From Hephaestia sp. MAHUQ-44 (GTDB taxonomy: Bacteria > Pseudomonadota > Alphaproteobacteria > Sphingomonadales > Sphingomonadaceae), in contig NZ_JAMSLX010000005.1 of the NCBI RefSeq assembly GCF_023806085.1, positions 186,001-250,000 of the forward strand: DNA of 64,000 bases, written 5' to 3'. The stretch's first letter is position 1; every line of letters begins with the position of its first letter. The notes beneath the pieces were generated by a model that made no database searches, was not told the origin of the DNA, and was given only the letters and a program-made list of their open reading frames with translations. Made by a program: the position numbers and the translations under genes. Below, piece after piece: positions 22,339 through 33,167 of the stretch.

Positions 22339-23580
22339 TTACAGGTCGATCAAAATCCGCGTCGGGTCCTCGATCGCGTTCTTGAGCGCGACGAGGAAGG
22401 TCACGGCCTCGCGGCCATCGACCAGACGGTGGTCGTAGCTGAGCGCGAGATACATCATCGGGCGGATCACGATCTCGCCGTTCACCACCACCGCGCGATC
22501 CTCGATCCGGTGGAGGCCGAGCACCGCGGATTGCGGCGGGTTGATGATCGGGGTCGACATCAGCGAACCGAACACGCCGCCGTTGGAAATCGTGAAGGTA
22601 CCGCCCTTCATCTCTTCCATCTTGAGCGTGCCGTCCTTGGCGCGGCGGCCGAAATCGCCGATCGTGCGCTCGATCTCGGCGACCGAAAGCTGATCGGCAT
22701 CACGCACCACCGGCACCACGAGCCCCTGCGGCGCGGAAACCGCGACCGAGATGTCGGCATAATCGTGATAGACAATTTCCTCGCCGTCGATCGACGCGTT
22801 GACGCTCGGCACATCCTTGAGCGCGAGGCACGCCGCCTTGGCGAAGAAGCCCATAAAGCCCAGCCGGACGCCGTGCTTCTTCTCGAACAGATCCTTGTAT
22901 TTGGCGCGCGCCGCCATCACCGCCGTCATGTCGACGTCGTTGAAGGTGGTGAGCATCGCCGCGCTGTTCTGCGCTTCCTTGAGGCGCTTGGCGATCGTCT
23001 GGCGCAGGCGCGTCATGCGGACGCGTTCTTCCTTGCGCGCGGGCGCCGCACCTGCGGTGGCCAGAGCGGCAGGGGCCGGGCTTGCGACCGGGGCAGTCGA
23101 GCCGCCCTTCTGCGCGGCGGCGACGACATCATCCTTGGTGATGCGGCCATCCTTGCCGGTGCCGGTGATGGTCGCCGGATCGACGCCGAATTCGAGCACC
23201 GCACGCCGCACCGACGGCGACAACGCAGCCGCATCGACATTGCCCGCAGGCGCCGCCGGTGCAGCGACCTCTGCCTTGGGCGCCGGTGCCGGGGCGGGCG
23301 CGGGTGCCTGGCTTCCGGCGGGAGCCGCCGGGCTGATCCTGGCCGTGCTTGGCTCAACCGACCCGATCACCGCGCCGACTTCAACCGTGTCGCCCACCGC
23401 AACCCGGTGCGCGCCCATCACGCCTGCGATCGGCGAGGGCACTTCGACCGACACCTTGTCGGTTTCAAGGCTCGCGATCGCTTCGTCGACGGCAACCGGA
23501 TCGCCGGGCTGCTTGAGCCATTCGCCCAGCGTCGCTTCGGTGATCGATTCGCCCAGAGTGGGGACTTTGACTTCGGTCAT
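22339..23580 (-). CDS. sucB: 2-oxoglutarate dehydrogenase E2, dihydrolipoyllysine succinyltransferase
   Basis: E2 core of the 2-oxoglutarate dehydrogenase complex. A single lipoyl domain has its lysine in [11 protein letters not shown]; an Ala/Pro linker, an E3-binding domain ([19 protein letters not shown]) and the catalytic domain follow, ending in [13 protein letters not shown] with the HxxxDG motif. 413 residues, normal size. It lies directly downstream of sucA (80-bp gap). Confidence 0.97.
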   Translation of the reverse strand: MTEVKVPTLGESITEATLGEWLKQPGDPVAVDEAIASLETDKVSVEVPSPIAGVMGAHRVAVGDTVEVGAVIGSVEPSTARISPAAPAGSQAPAPAPAPAPKAEVAAPAAPAGNVDAAALSPSVRRAVLEFGVDPATITGTGKDGRITKDDVVAAAQKGGSTAPVASPAPAALATAGAAPARKEERVRMTRLRQTIAKRLKEAQNSAAMLTTFNDVDMTAVMAARAKYKDLFEKKHGVRLGFMGFFAKAACLALKDVPSVNASIDGEEIVYHDYADISVAVSAPQGLVVPVVRDADQLSVAEIERTIGDFGRRAKDGTLKMEEMKGGTFTISNGGVFGSLMSTPIINPPQSAVLGLHRIEDRAVVVNGEIVIRPMMYLALSYDHRLVDGREAVTFLVALKNAIEDPTRILIDL

Positions 23581-23660
23581 ATTGCTACCTCGTCATTCCA
23601 GCGAGCGCTGAAATTTTGCCATAATCGGGTCCCCCAGCTTCCGCCGGGGGGACGTGAAAC

Positions 23661-26588
23661 TCAACCCTTGCGCTTGCGCCGGATTTCCTCGCGGACATTG
23701 TGGCCCAGCGCATCGGCAATCAATGCGCTCTGTTCCATCTGGTGGCGCTTCATCAGCCCGGTTGCGGGCGATGCCGCCGCCGCGCGACCGGCGTAGCGCG
23801 CACGCTTGACCGGCGCCCCGGCCTCGGCAAGCGCTTCCTCGATCAGCGGCTCGGCAAAGAACCACGCCCCGTTGTTCTTCGGTTCTTCCTGCGCCCAGAC
23901 GACGTCTTCGAGATTGGACATCGTCTTCAACCGCACCGCAAGCGGCTCTCCCGGGAACGGATAGAGCTGTTCGATACGGACGATCTGGGTGTCGGTGTCC
24001 CCCGCGGCGTCGCGCGCCTCGATCAGATCGTAGGCGACCTTGCCCGAACACAGCACCAGCCGCTTCGTATCCTTGTCCGCCGGCGCCGACGGATCGGACA
24101 AAATGCGGCGGAAGTGGCTTTCGCCGACGAAATCGGCCGTCTTCGACACCGCCATCTTGTGCCGCAGCAGCGACTTGGGGGTCATGATGACCAGCGGCTT
24201 GCGGAACGACCGATGCATCTGCCGGCGCAGCAGGTGGAAATAGTTCGCCGGCGTGGTGCAATTGGCGACCTGCATATTATCCTGCGCGCACAATTGCAGA
24301 TAGCGCTCGAGCCGCGCCGAACTGTGCTCCGGCCCCTGCCCTTCATAGCCGTGCGGCAGCAGCATCACGAGCCCGTTGGCGCGCAGCCACTTCGCCTCAC
24401 CCGAAGCAATGAACTGATCGATCATGATCTGCGCACCGTTGGCGAAATCGCCGAACTGCGCCTCCCACAAGACCAGCGTCTTGGGATCGGCAAGCGCATA
24501 ACCATATTCGAAGCCGAGCACGCCATATTCGGAAAGCGGGCTGTCGAGCACCTCGAAATGGCCATGCTCGACCTGTGCGAGCGGGATATATTCGTGCTCG
24601 TCGGTCTGATCGACCCAGACGGCGTGGCGCTGCGAGAAAGTCCCGCGGCCCGAATCCTGCCCCGACAAGCGGACGCCATAGCCTTCCGACAGCAACGACC
24701 CGAACGCCAGCGCCTCGCCGGTCGCCCAATCGAAATGCTCGCCCGAATTGAACATCTCGCGCTTGGCATCGAGCACGCGCCCCAGCGTCTTGTGAATCTG
24801 GATGCTGTCGGGAACCGTCGTCAGCGTACGGCCCAGCGCATCGAACAGCTTCTTGTCGATGCCGGTTTCGACGTTGCGGCGCGCGCTTTCGGCATCGGCG
24901 GGGGCGTGCAGCCCCGACCAGCGCCCCGCAAACCAATCCGCCTTGTTGGGCAGATAGGATTGGCCCGCCTGGAACTCGCTTTCGAGCAGCGTGGTGAACT
25001 GGTTGATGTGATCGTCGACCCATGCCTGATCGACCACGCCTTCCTCGATCAGCCGCTTGCTGTAGATCTCGGCGACGCCGGGATGCTTGCGGATCGCCTT
25101 ATACATCAGCGGCTGGGTGAAGCCGGGTTCGTCGCCTTCATTGTGGCCGAAACGCCGGTAGCACCACATGTCGATGACGATGTCGCGGTGGAATTTCTGG
25201 CGGAATTCGATCGCCAGCTTGCACGCGAAGGTCACCGCCTCGGGATCGTCGCCATTGACGTGGAGGATCGGCGCCTGGACGCCCTTGGCGACATCCGAGG
25301 GATAGGGCGACGAGCGCGCGAATTTGGGGCTCGTCGTGAACCCGATCTGGTTGTTGATGACGAAATGGATGCAGCCGCCGGTATTGTAGCCGGGCAGTCC
25401 TGAAAAACCGAAACACTCCCACACGATCCCCTGCCCCGCGAAGGCGGCATCGCCATGGATCAGAACCGGCAGCGTCGCGATATGATCGCGCAGATCGCCC
25501 TGAAGCGTCTGGATCGCGCGCGCCTTGCCGAGCACGACCGGGTCCTCGGCCTCGAGATGCGACGGGTTGGCGACCAGCGACATATGGACGCTGATGCCGT
25601 CGAACTCGCGATCGGTGCTCGTGCCGAGATGGTATTTGACGTCACCCGAGCCGCCGACATCCTCAGGGTTGGACGACCCGCCCGAAAATTCGTGGAAGAT
25701 GACGTGGAACGGTTTGCCCATGACGTTGGCGAGCACGTTGAGACGGCCGCGATGCGCCATCCCGAACACGATCTCGCGCACGCCGTACTGGCCGCCATAT
25801 TTGATCACGCTTTCGAGCGCGGGGATCATGCTCTCGCCGCCGTCGAGCCCGAAGCGCTTGGTGCCGACATATTTCTTGCCGAGGAACTTCTCGTATTGCT
25901 CGGCCTCGATCACCTTGTTGAGGATCGCTTCCTTGCCCTCTCGGGTGAACTCGATTTCCTTGTTCTTGCCTTCGAGCCGTTCCTGAAGGAAGCGGCGCTC
26001 CTCGACATCAGCGATGTGCATATATTCGAGGCCGACATGCCCGCAATAATTGCGGCGTAAAATCTCGACGATCTCGCGCAGCGTCGCATATTGCAGCCCG
26101 AGATAGCCGCCGAGATAGATATTCTCGTCGAGTTCGCTTTCAGCAAAGCCGTGATAGTCGATCCGCAGATCGTCGGGCATTTCGTGCGTCGAAAGCCCGA
26201 GCGGATCGAGATCGGCGGCGAGATGGCCGCGCACGCGATAGGTGCGGATCAGCATCATCGCGCGGATCGACGCATCGGCGGCGCGGGCGATCGCATCGCG
26301 GCTGGCCGGCGCCACCGCCGGAGCCGACCCACCGCCCTTGGCGGGCTTGGGCGCAGGCTCGCTCTGGGTGGGATCGAGCGCCGCCGTCAGATCGTCGGTG
26401 GTGGCGAGCGGCCAGTTGGCCTGCTGCCAGCTCGGCCCGCTGACCGTCGCCTCCAGCCCTTCGAACCAACCGCGCCAGCCCGATTCGACGCTCGCGGGGT
26501 CGGCCTTGAAGCGCCGGTAAAGCGTCTCGACGAAGGCGGGGCTGACCCCGCCTGCAATCTCGCTGAAATCCTGACCTTCGTAACCCAT
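23661..26588 (-). CDS. sucA: 2-oxoglutarate dehydrogenase E1
   Basis: Thiamine-diphosphate-dependent E1 that decarboxylates 2-oxoglutarate, committing flux from 2-oxoglutarate to succinyl-CoA in the TCA cycle. The 975-residue product begins MGYEGQDFSEIAGGVSPAFVETLY, has the typical N-terminal E2-binding segment, the ThDP-binding region GDAAFAGQGIVWECF followed by the metal-site sequence HFVINNQIGFTT, and the C-terminal E1 signature LLPHGYEGQGPEHSSARLE. It follows sucD by 65 bp and precedes sucB. Confidence 0.97.
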   Translation of the reverse strand: MGYEGQDFSEIAGGVSPAFVETLYRRFKADPASVESGWRGWFEGLEATVSGPSWQQANWPLATTDDLTAALDPTQSEPAPKPAKGGGSAPAVAPASRDAIARAADASIRAMMLIRTYRVRGHLAADLDPLGLSTHEMPDDLRIDYHGFAESELDENIYLGGYLGLQYATLREIVEILRRNYCGHVGLEYMHIADVEERRFLQERLEGKNKEIEFTREGKEAILNKVIEAEQYEKFLGKKYVGTKRFGLDGGESMIPALESVIKYGGQYGVREIVFGMAHRGRLNVLANVMGKPFHVIFHEFSGGSSNPEDVGGSGDVKYHLGTSTDREFDGISVHMSLVANPSHLEAEDPVVLGKARAIQTLQGDLRDHIATLPVLIHGDAAFAGQGIVWECFGFSGLPGYNTGGCIHFVINNQIGFTTSPKFARSSPYPSDVAKGVQAPILHVNGDDPEAVTFACKLAIEFRQKFHRDIVIDMWCYRRFGHNEGDEPGFTQPLMYKAIRKHPGVAEIYSKRLIEEGVVDQAWVDDHINQFTTLLESEFQAGQSYLPNKADWFAGRWSGLHAPADAESARRNVETGIDKKLFDALGRTLTTVPDSIQIHKTLGRVLDAKREMFNSGEHFDWATGEALAFGSLLSEGYGVRLSGQDSGRGTFSQRHAVWVDQTDEHEYIPLAQVEHGHFEVLDSPLSEYGVLGFEYGYALADPKTLVLWEAQFGDFANGAQIMIDQFIASGEAKWLRANGLVMLLPHGYEGQGPEHSSARLERYLQLCAQDNMQVANCTTPANYFHLLRRQMHRSFRKPLVIMTPKSLLRHKMAVSKTADFVGESHFRRILSDPSAPADKDTKRLVLCSGKVAYDLIEARDAAGDTDTQIVRIEQLYPFPGEPLAVRLKTMSNLEDVVWAQEEPKNNGAWFFAEPLIEEALAEAGAPVKRARYAGRAAAASPATGLMKRHQMEQSALIADALGHNVREEIRRKRKG

Positions 26589-26653
26589 GGCCCGTCTCCA
26601 ATGCCCGGCAAGGCCGGAAGGTTGCGCCCGGCCTACATCGCCGGGCGCCCACT

Positions 26654-27538
<885 letters not shown>

Positions 27539-27673
27539 CGGTTCTCCAATTCTACCACCCCGGCGGGGCACGCCTCGGCAGGCTTGCTATCGGCCCGAGT
27601 GCGGGGTGCCGCCGCCGCGCACTCACCATGGCGGCCCCCGGCCTGCGCCGAGGACCTGCCCTGGCCCAGTTCC

Positions 27674-28723
<1,050 letters not shown>

Positions 28724-28748
28724 CTAAAGCGGGTTCCGACAGGTTCAT

Positions 28749-28767
28749 ATTGCACATCATTCGCAAT
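28749..28767. promoter_or_regulatory. 19-bp inverted repeat upstream of mdh (Fur-like, tentative)
   Basis: ATTGC-N9-GCAAT, reading TTGCGAATGATGTGCAA on the minus strand, sits about 115 bp before the mdh start and next to the GH2 gene stop. The size and GAATGAT core recall proteobacterial Fur boxes, but the centre is not palindromic. This is a guess from appearance. Confidence 0.25.
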
Positions 28768-28775
28768 AGCGATAA

Positions 28776-30644
28776 TCAATCGCCTGCCAAGCGATGCGCA
28801 TAATAATCGGCCAGCACGGCGAAGGCCTGTTTGCGCACGCCGGTTTCCGACACCAACCCCTTGCGATTCCACCCCTGCTGATAGACCGGATGCTGCCGCC
28901 GCGGGGACCGGAAGTCTTTGAAAATCCACGGCGACATGCCACGCAGAAAGGGGATTCTGGACGCCATGTCGAGCGTCGCGCGGTAATAATCGGCCTGAAA
29001 TTCCTCGGAGAATTTGTGCGTGCCGGTCGCATCATGCTCACCCGCGAGTGCGCCCGCGCCGAATTCCGACAGGACGAGCGGTTTCTTGTACGGCGAGCGC
29101 CACACGAATGCTGCCAGATCACTCAATTTATCGGGCGTGTACCAGCCGTTATAGGCGTTGACCGCCATCACATCGAGCGCCGGAATCAGCGGATCGTCGA
29201 TGGTGAACACGCTTCGCCCGCTCTCTTCCTTCCGCCCGACGAGCAATGCTGCCGAGACCAGACGGCTATCGTCGAGCGTGTGCGCGTCGTTGGCGAGCGT
29301 GGTGAGGAAGGCATTGCGCGCGGCGCTGACGGGGGTTTCGTTGCCGACGCTCCAGATCACGATCGCGGCGCGGTTGCGATCGCGCAAGATTTCCTCGGCG
29401 AGCATGTGACGCGCGGTGGCCAGCGTCTGCGGATTATCGAACGCGACGCGCCAGTAGATCGGGATTTCGCTCCACACAAGCAGCCCGAGTTCGTCGGCCA
29501 TCCGCGTCATCACCTCCGAATGCGGATAATGCGCGAGGCGGACGTAATTGCCGTGGAGCCCCTGCTTGATCTCGGTGAGGAGCGCGCGTGCCGCCGGCGG
29601 GGTGATCGTGCGCGCGGGGTTGGCACCGAATTCCTCCTCATGGAGCGCGATGCCCGCAAGATAGATCGGCTTGCCGTTGAGCAGGATCCGATCGCCCTCG
29701 ACCGCGATCGTGCGGAATCCGATCCGATCTTTCCAGACATCATCGCCCGCGCTGATCGTGACATCGTAGAGCCGCGGCGTATCAGGCGACCAGCGTTCGA
29801 GCGCACTGGGCATGGGCACGCTTGCCGCCCAATGCCCGGCGGCGTCGGCCTTGCCCTCAAGCGTGAGGCCGAGCGCGGGGATCGCCAGCACCAACGCGCG
29901 GCCGGCGGCGCCTTTGCCGTCAACCGCCACATCGACCGCGATCCGCCCGTCGCGGGTCAACCGTACCCAGGCATCGTCGACATAGGTGGCGGGCGTCGTC
30001 ACCAGCGTGATCGCGCGGGTGATGCCGCCATAGGTTTCCCAATCGGTGACCGGCGGCGGCAGATCGGTGTCGCTGCGTTCCGAATCGACGCCGATGGTGA
30101 TCTGGTTTTCGCCCGACTGGAGCAGCCCCGTCACCTCGAAGGCGAAGGTCGTGAACCCGCCCTCATGCGCGCCGACGCTTTTACCGTTGAGGTAGATGCG
30201 CGCGCGATAATTGACCGCGCCGAAACGGAGGAACTGGCGCTCGCCGGGTTTGGGATCGGCGGTGAAGCTGCGCTGATACCAGACCAGCCCGCGATAATGG
30301 CGCATCGTCGCGTCGTGGGTCAGCCACGAGGACGGCAGCGTCGCGGTGGGCGTACGCGCCATATCATATTCGTAGAGCGCGGCGGGATCGCCGCGCATCG
30401 CGGCGGCGACATCAATGGTGTCGTAGCGGCGGTGGCCGAGCCCCGGATCGCCGCCGTGGAACCCCGCCATGCCGTCGCGATACGGATCGATCGAATAATG
30501 CCACTGGCCCGAGAGGTCGAGGCTGGTCCGCAGGTCGCCGCTGGCGAGCACGGGATGAACCGGTGCGACCGGCTGCGCCTGCGCCAATGCCGGCGCCAGC
30601 ATAAACGTTAGCGCTAACAAAAATCGCTGCATCGATGCGCGCAT
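28776..30644 (-). CDS. Exported glycoside hydrolase family 2 (beta-galactosidase/beta-glucuronidase type)
   Basis: Secreted or periplasmic GH2 glycosidase of 622 residues. A signal peptide (hydrophobic residues about 8-22, cleavage near AQAQ) is followed by a sugar-binding jelly-roll domain (residues ~40-215), an immunoglobulin-like domain and a TIM barrel. The acid/base Glu436 is in WSVGNETP and the nucleophile Glu527 in VLSEFGAG, both intact. The ATG at 30644 is supported by AAGGAGG five bases upstream. The gene is isolated from other sugar genes. A LacI-type palindrome lies inside the signal-peptide codons (30606-30619). Substrate could be a beta-galactoside, glucuronide or related sugar. 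Confidence 0.88.
   Translation of the reverse strand: MRASMQRFLLALTFMLAPALAQAQPVAPVHPVLASGDLRTSLDLSGQWHYSIDPYRDGMAGFHGGDPGLGHRRYDTIDVAAAMRGDPAALYEYDMARTPTATLPSSWLTHDATMRHYRGLVWYQRSFTADPKPGERQFLRFGAVNYRARIYLNGKSVGAHEGGFTTFAFEVTGLLQSGENQITIGVDSERSDTDLPPPVTDWETYGGITRAITLVTTPATYVDDAWVRLTRDGRIAVDVAVDGKGAAGRALVLAIPALGLTLEGKADAAGHWAASVPMPSALERWSPDTPRLYDVTISAGDDVWKDRIGFRTIAVEGDRILLNGKPIYLAGIALHEEEFGANPARTITPPAARALLTEIKQGLHGNYVRLAHYPHSEVMTRMADELGLLVWSEIPIYWRVAFDNPQTLATARHMLAEEILRDRNRAAIVIWSVGNETPVSAARNAFLTTLANDAHTLDDSRLVSAALLVGRKEESGRSVFTIDDPLIPALDVMAVNAYNGWYTPDKLSDLAAFVWRSPYKKPLVLSEFGAGALAGEHDATGTHKFSEEFQADYYRATLDMASRIPFLRGMSPWIFKDFRSPRRQHPVYQQGWNRKGLVSETGVRKQAFAVLADYYAHRLAGD
30606..30619. promoter_or_regulatory. 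LacI/GalR-type operator within the GH2 signal-peptide codons
   Basis: On the minus strand TGTTAGCGCTAACG contains the perfect 12-bp palindrome GTTAGC-GCTAAC with the central GCGC-type core typical of LacI-family operators. It is 25-38 nt downstream of the GH2 start codon and forces use of TTA and CTA leucine codons that are rare in this GC-rich DNA. Confidence 0.6.
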
Positions 30645-30701
30645 CGGCCCCTCCTTGTCGTTATCCCGAACGCTATGCGGCGACGGCGGCCGCGTCCAGC
30701 C

Positions 30702-31814
30702 TCAACCGACGCCGTGGCCCTGCGCGAGATAGTCTTCGGAGCGCATCTCCTCGAGCCGCGAGACGGTGCGCTCGAATTCGAATGCGCCGTCGCCCGCGGT
30801 GTAGAGCGCGGCGGGCTCGGCATCGGCGGCAGCGAGCAGCTTCACCTTATGTTCGTACAGCGCGTCGATCAGCGTCACGAAGCGCGCGGCTTCGTTGCGG
30901 CTTTCCGGCCCCATCCGGGGGATGCCGACGAGGATGACGGTGTGGAAACGCCGCGCGATCGCGAGATAATCGGCGGCCCCGCGCGCCTCGCCGCACAGCC
31001 GCTTGAACGAGAACACCGCGACCCCCTTCAGGCTTTTGGGGACGTGCAAGGTGCGGCCGCCGGAGACCGGAATATCCTCGGTCGGCACATGCGCACGATC
31101 CTCGACCGGATAGTCGGTCAGCCGGAAGAAGGCGGCCGACAGCGCCTGCGTCGCCTCGGGCCCGTTGGGGACGAGCCAGGTGTCGATCCGGCCCAGCCGA
31201 TCGAGCCGGTAATCGACCGGGCCGTTGAGCGGCAGCACATCGGCCCTGGTTTCGAGCAAGGCGATGAAGGGCAGGAAATGCTCGCGGTTGAGTCCGTTCT
31301 TGTAGAGATCGCGCGGTGGACGATTCGAGGTCGCGACGATCGTCATGCCGCGTTCCCACATCGCCGCGAACAGCCGCGACAGGATCATCGCATCGGCCGA
31401 ATTGGTGACCACCATTTCGTCGAAGGCGAGCACGCGCGCATCCTCGGTCATCGCCGCGGCGACCGGGGCGATCGGATCGCCCGCCTCTTTCTTGCGCTCC
31501 TCGGCAAGGCGGGCATGCACCTCGAGCATGAATTCGTGGAAATGGACGCGGCGTTTGCGCTGGATCGTCAGGCAGCCGAAGAACAGGTCCATCAGCATCG
31601 ATTTGCCGCGCCCTACCCCGCCCCACAGATAGACCCCTTTCGGCGCCTCGGGCCGGCGGCCGAGCGCGCGCCACAAGACGCTGCCCCTGCGCGGGCTCGC
31701 CTCCAGCTCGGCGGCGAGCGCATCGAGCCGGCTGGCAGCGGCGGCCTGTTCGGCATCGGGGCGCAATTCGCCCGCAGCGACGAGCGCTTCGTAACGCGCG
31801 AGGACGGTGGTCAT
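30702..31814 (-). CDS. zapE: Cell division protein ZapE (AFG1-like ATPase)
   Basis: P-loop ATPase of 370 residues that in E. coli associates with the Z ring and constricts FtsZ; the eukaryotic homologue AFG1/LACE1 is mitochondrial. Walker A is GGVGRGKS, followed by MLMDLFF; Walker B is VLAFDEMVV; ATSNRPPRDLYKNGLNR is the characteristic sensor region. Its start overlaps the stop of the upstream thioesterase by four bases, and it often precedes or accompanies TCA genes in alphaproteobacteria. Confidence 0.93.
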   Translation of the reverse strand: MTTVLARYEALVAAGELRPDAEQAAAASRLDALAAELEASPRRGSVLWRALGRRPEAPKGVYLWGGVGRGKSMLMDLFFGCLTIQRKRRVHFHEFMLEVHARLAEERKKEAGDPIAPVAAAMTEDARVLAFDEMVVTNSADAMILSRLFAAMWERGMTIVATSNRPPRDLYKNGLNREHFLPFIALLETRADVLPLNGPVDYRLDRLGRIDTWLVPNGPEATQALSAAFFRLTDYPVEDRAHVPTEDIPVSGGRTLHVPKSLKGVAVFSFKRLCGEARGAADYLAIARRFHTVILVGIPRMGPESRNEAARFVTLIDALYEHKVKLLAAADAEPAALYTAGDGAFEFERTVSRLEEMRSEDYLAQGHGVG

Positions 31815-32263
31815 CGCCGCGTCGGCTTTCTGATCGTGCCCGAAAAGCTCGCGACCGTGCCGTCGCCCTGCACCACGAGCCCGCGCAGGAACAGCAGCCG
31901 CCCGGTTTCACGCAGCAATTCGACCCGCGCTTCGAGCGGCGCGCCGACCTTGCCCGCGCCGATGAACTGGACCGCGAGATCGAGCGTCACCGCGGTGCCT
32001 GCCTCGATCACCCCGAACCCGCGCGAGGCGGCGAACAAGGCGATGTCGATAAACGCGAGCAGCGCGCCGCCGTGGAGGTTGTCCTGAAGATTCGAATGTT
32101 CGTGGCGCGGCGTCATCTGCACGCGCGCGACATCGCCTTCCACCCTGAGCAGGAGCGGGCCGAGCAGGCTGTTGAAGCGGGTGGGGTCGGACAATTCCCA
32201 CGTCACCCAGCCAGGATGGTCGGGCGATTCCTGCTGCAAGAAGGAAGGCGAATTATCGGACAC
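31811..32263 (-). CDS. PaaI-family hotdog thioesterase
   Basis: A 150-residue acyl-CoA thioesterase-like hotdog protein. The segment SNLQDNLHGGALLAFIDIALFAAS holds the HGG and acidic residue of the PaaI active site. It is translationally coupled to zapE through an ATGA overlap and may be co-transcribed from upstream of 32263. Substrate unknown. Confidence 0.82.
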   Translation of the reverse strand: MSDNSPSFLQQESPDHPGWVTWELSDPTRFNSLLGPLLLRVEGDVARVQMTPRHEHSNLQDNLHGGALLAFIDIALFAASRGFGVIEAGTAVTLDLAVQFIGAGKVGAPLEARVELLRETGRLLFLRGLVVQGDGTVASFSGTIRKPTRR

Positions 32264-32342
32264 TCAAGCCCCCGTCCGTATCGAGCGACGCCGAGATACG
32301 GTTAGAGTCGCTTCTCGACACCGCTCGACGCGAACGGTTGAA

Positions 32343-33125
32343 TTACAGAACCCGCTCGGCTTCCATCTTCTTGATCTCGGCGATCGCCTTGGCGGGATTG
32401 AGGCCCTTGGGGCAGACGTTCGCGCAATTCATGATCGTGTGGCAGCGATAGAGGCGGAACGGATCCTCAAGCGCGTCGAGCCGCTCGCCGGTCATCTCGT
32501 CGCGGCTGTCGGCAAGCCAGCGATACGCCTGGAGCAGGATCGCCGGGCCCAGGAACTTGTCCTGGTTCCACCAATAGCTGGGGCATGAGGTCGAGCAGCA
32601 CGCGCACAGGATGCATTCGTACAGCCCGTCGAGTTGTTCGCGTTGCGCGGGCGTCTGGAGCCGCTCCTTGCCCGAGGGCGGCGGCGTCACCGTCTGCAAC
32701 CACGGCTGGATCGAGGCATATTGCGCGTAGAAATGCGTGAAATCGGGGACCAGATCCTTGATCACGTCCATCGCGGGCAGCGGCGTGATGCGGATCTCAC
32801 CCTTGAAATCCTCGATCGCAGTCGTGCAGGCGAGCCCGTTCTTGCCGTCCATGTTCATCGAACACGATCCGCAAATCCCCTCGCGGCACGACCGGCGGAA
32901 GGTCAGCGACGCATCCTGATCGGCCTTGATCTTGATCAGCGCGTCGAGAACCATCGGCCCGCAATCGTCGAGATCGATCTCGAAAATATCGTAGCGCGGA
33001 TTTTCGGCGGTGTCGGGATCGTAGCGATAGATTTTGAAGCGCTTGACGCGCGCCGCATCGCCGCTCGCCTTGTGCTCCTTGCCCTTCTTGATGACGCTGT
33101 TCTTGGGCAGAGTGAACTTGGCCAT
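32343..33125 (-). CDS. sdhB: Succinate dehydrogenase iron-sulfur subunit
   Basis: Complex II electron-transfer subunit, 260 residues. The [2Fe-2S] site is [15 protein letters not shown] with a downstream Cys, and the [4Fe-4S] and [3Fe-4S] clusters are bound by [15 protein letters not shown] and [17 protein letters not shown]. Last gene of sdhCDAB, 42 bp after sdhA. Confidence 0.98.
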   Translation of the reverse strand: MAKFTLPKNSVIKKGKEHKASGDAARVKRFKIYRYDPDTAENPRYDIFEIDLDDCGPMVLDALIKIKADQDASLTFRRSCREGICGSCSMNMDGKNGLACTTAIEDFKGEIRITPLPAMDVIKDLVPDFTHFYAQYASIQPWLQTVTPPPSGKERLQTPAQREQLDGLYECILCACCSTSCPSYWWNQDKFLGPAILLQAYRWLADSRDEMTGERLDALEDPFRLYRCHTIMNCANVCPKGLNPAKAIAEIKKMEAERVL

Positions 33126-33167
33126 GTCAGATTTCCCGTGAAATAAGAAAAAGTGCGCCCGCGCGCA

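Noticed and set aside
27539-27673. A shortened sucC between mdh and sucD
   Set aside because: The gap is only 135 bp and shows no ATP-grasp sequence in any frame.
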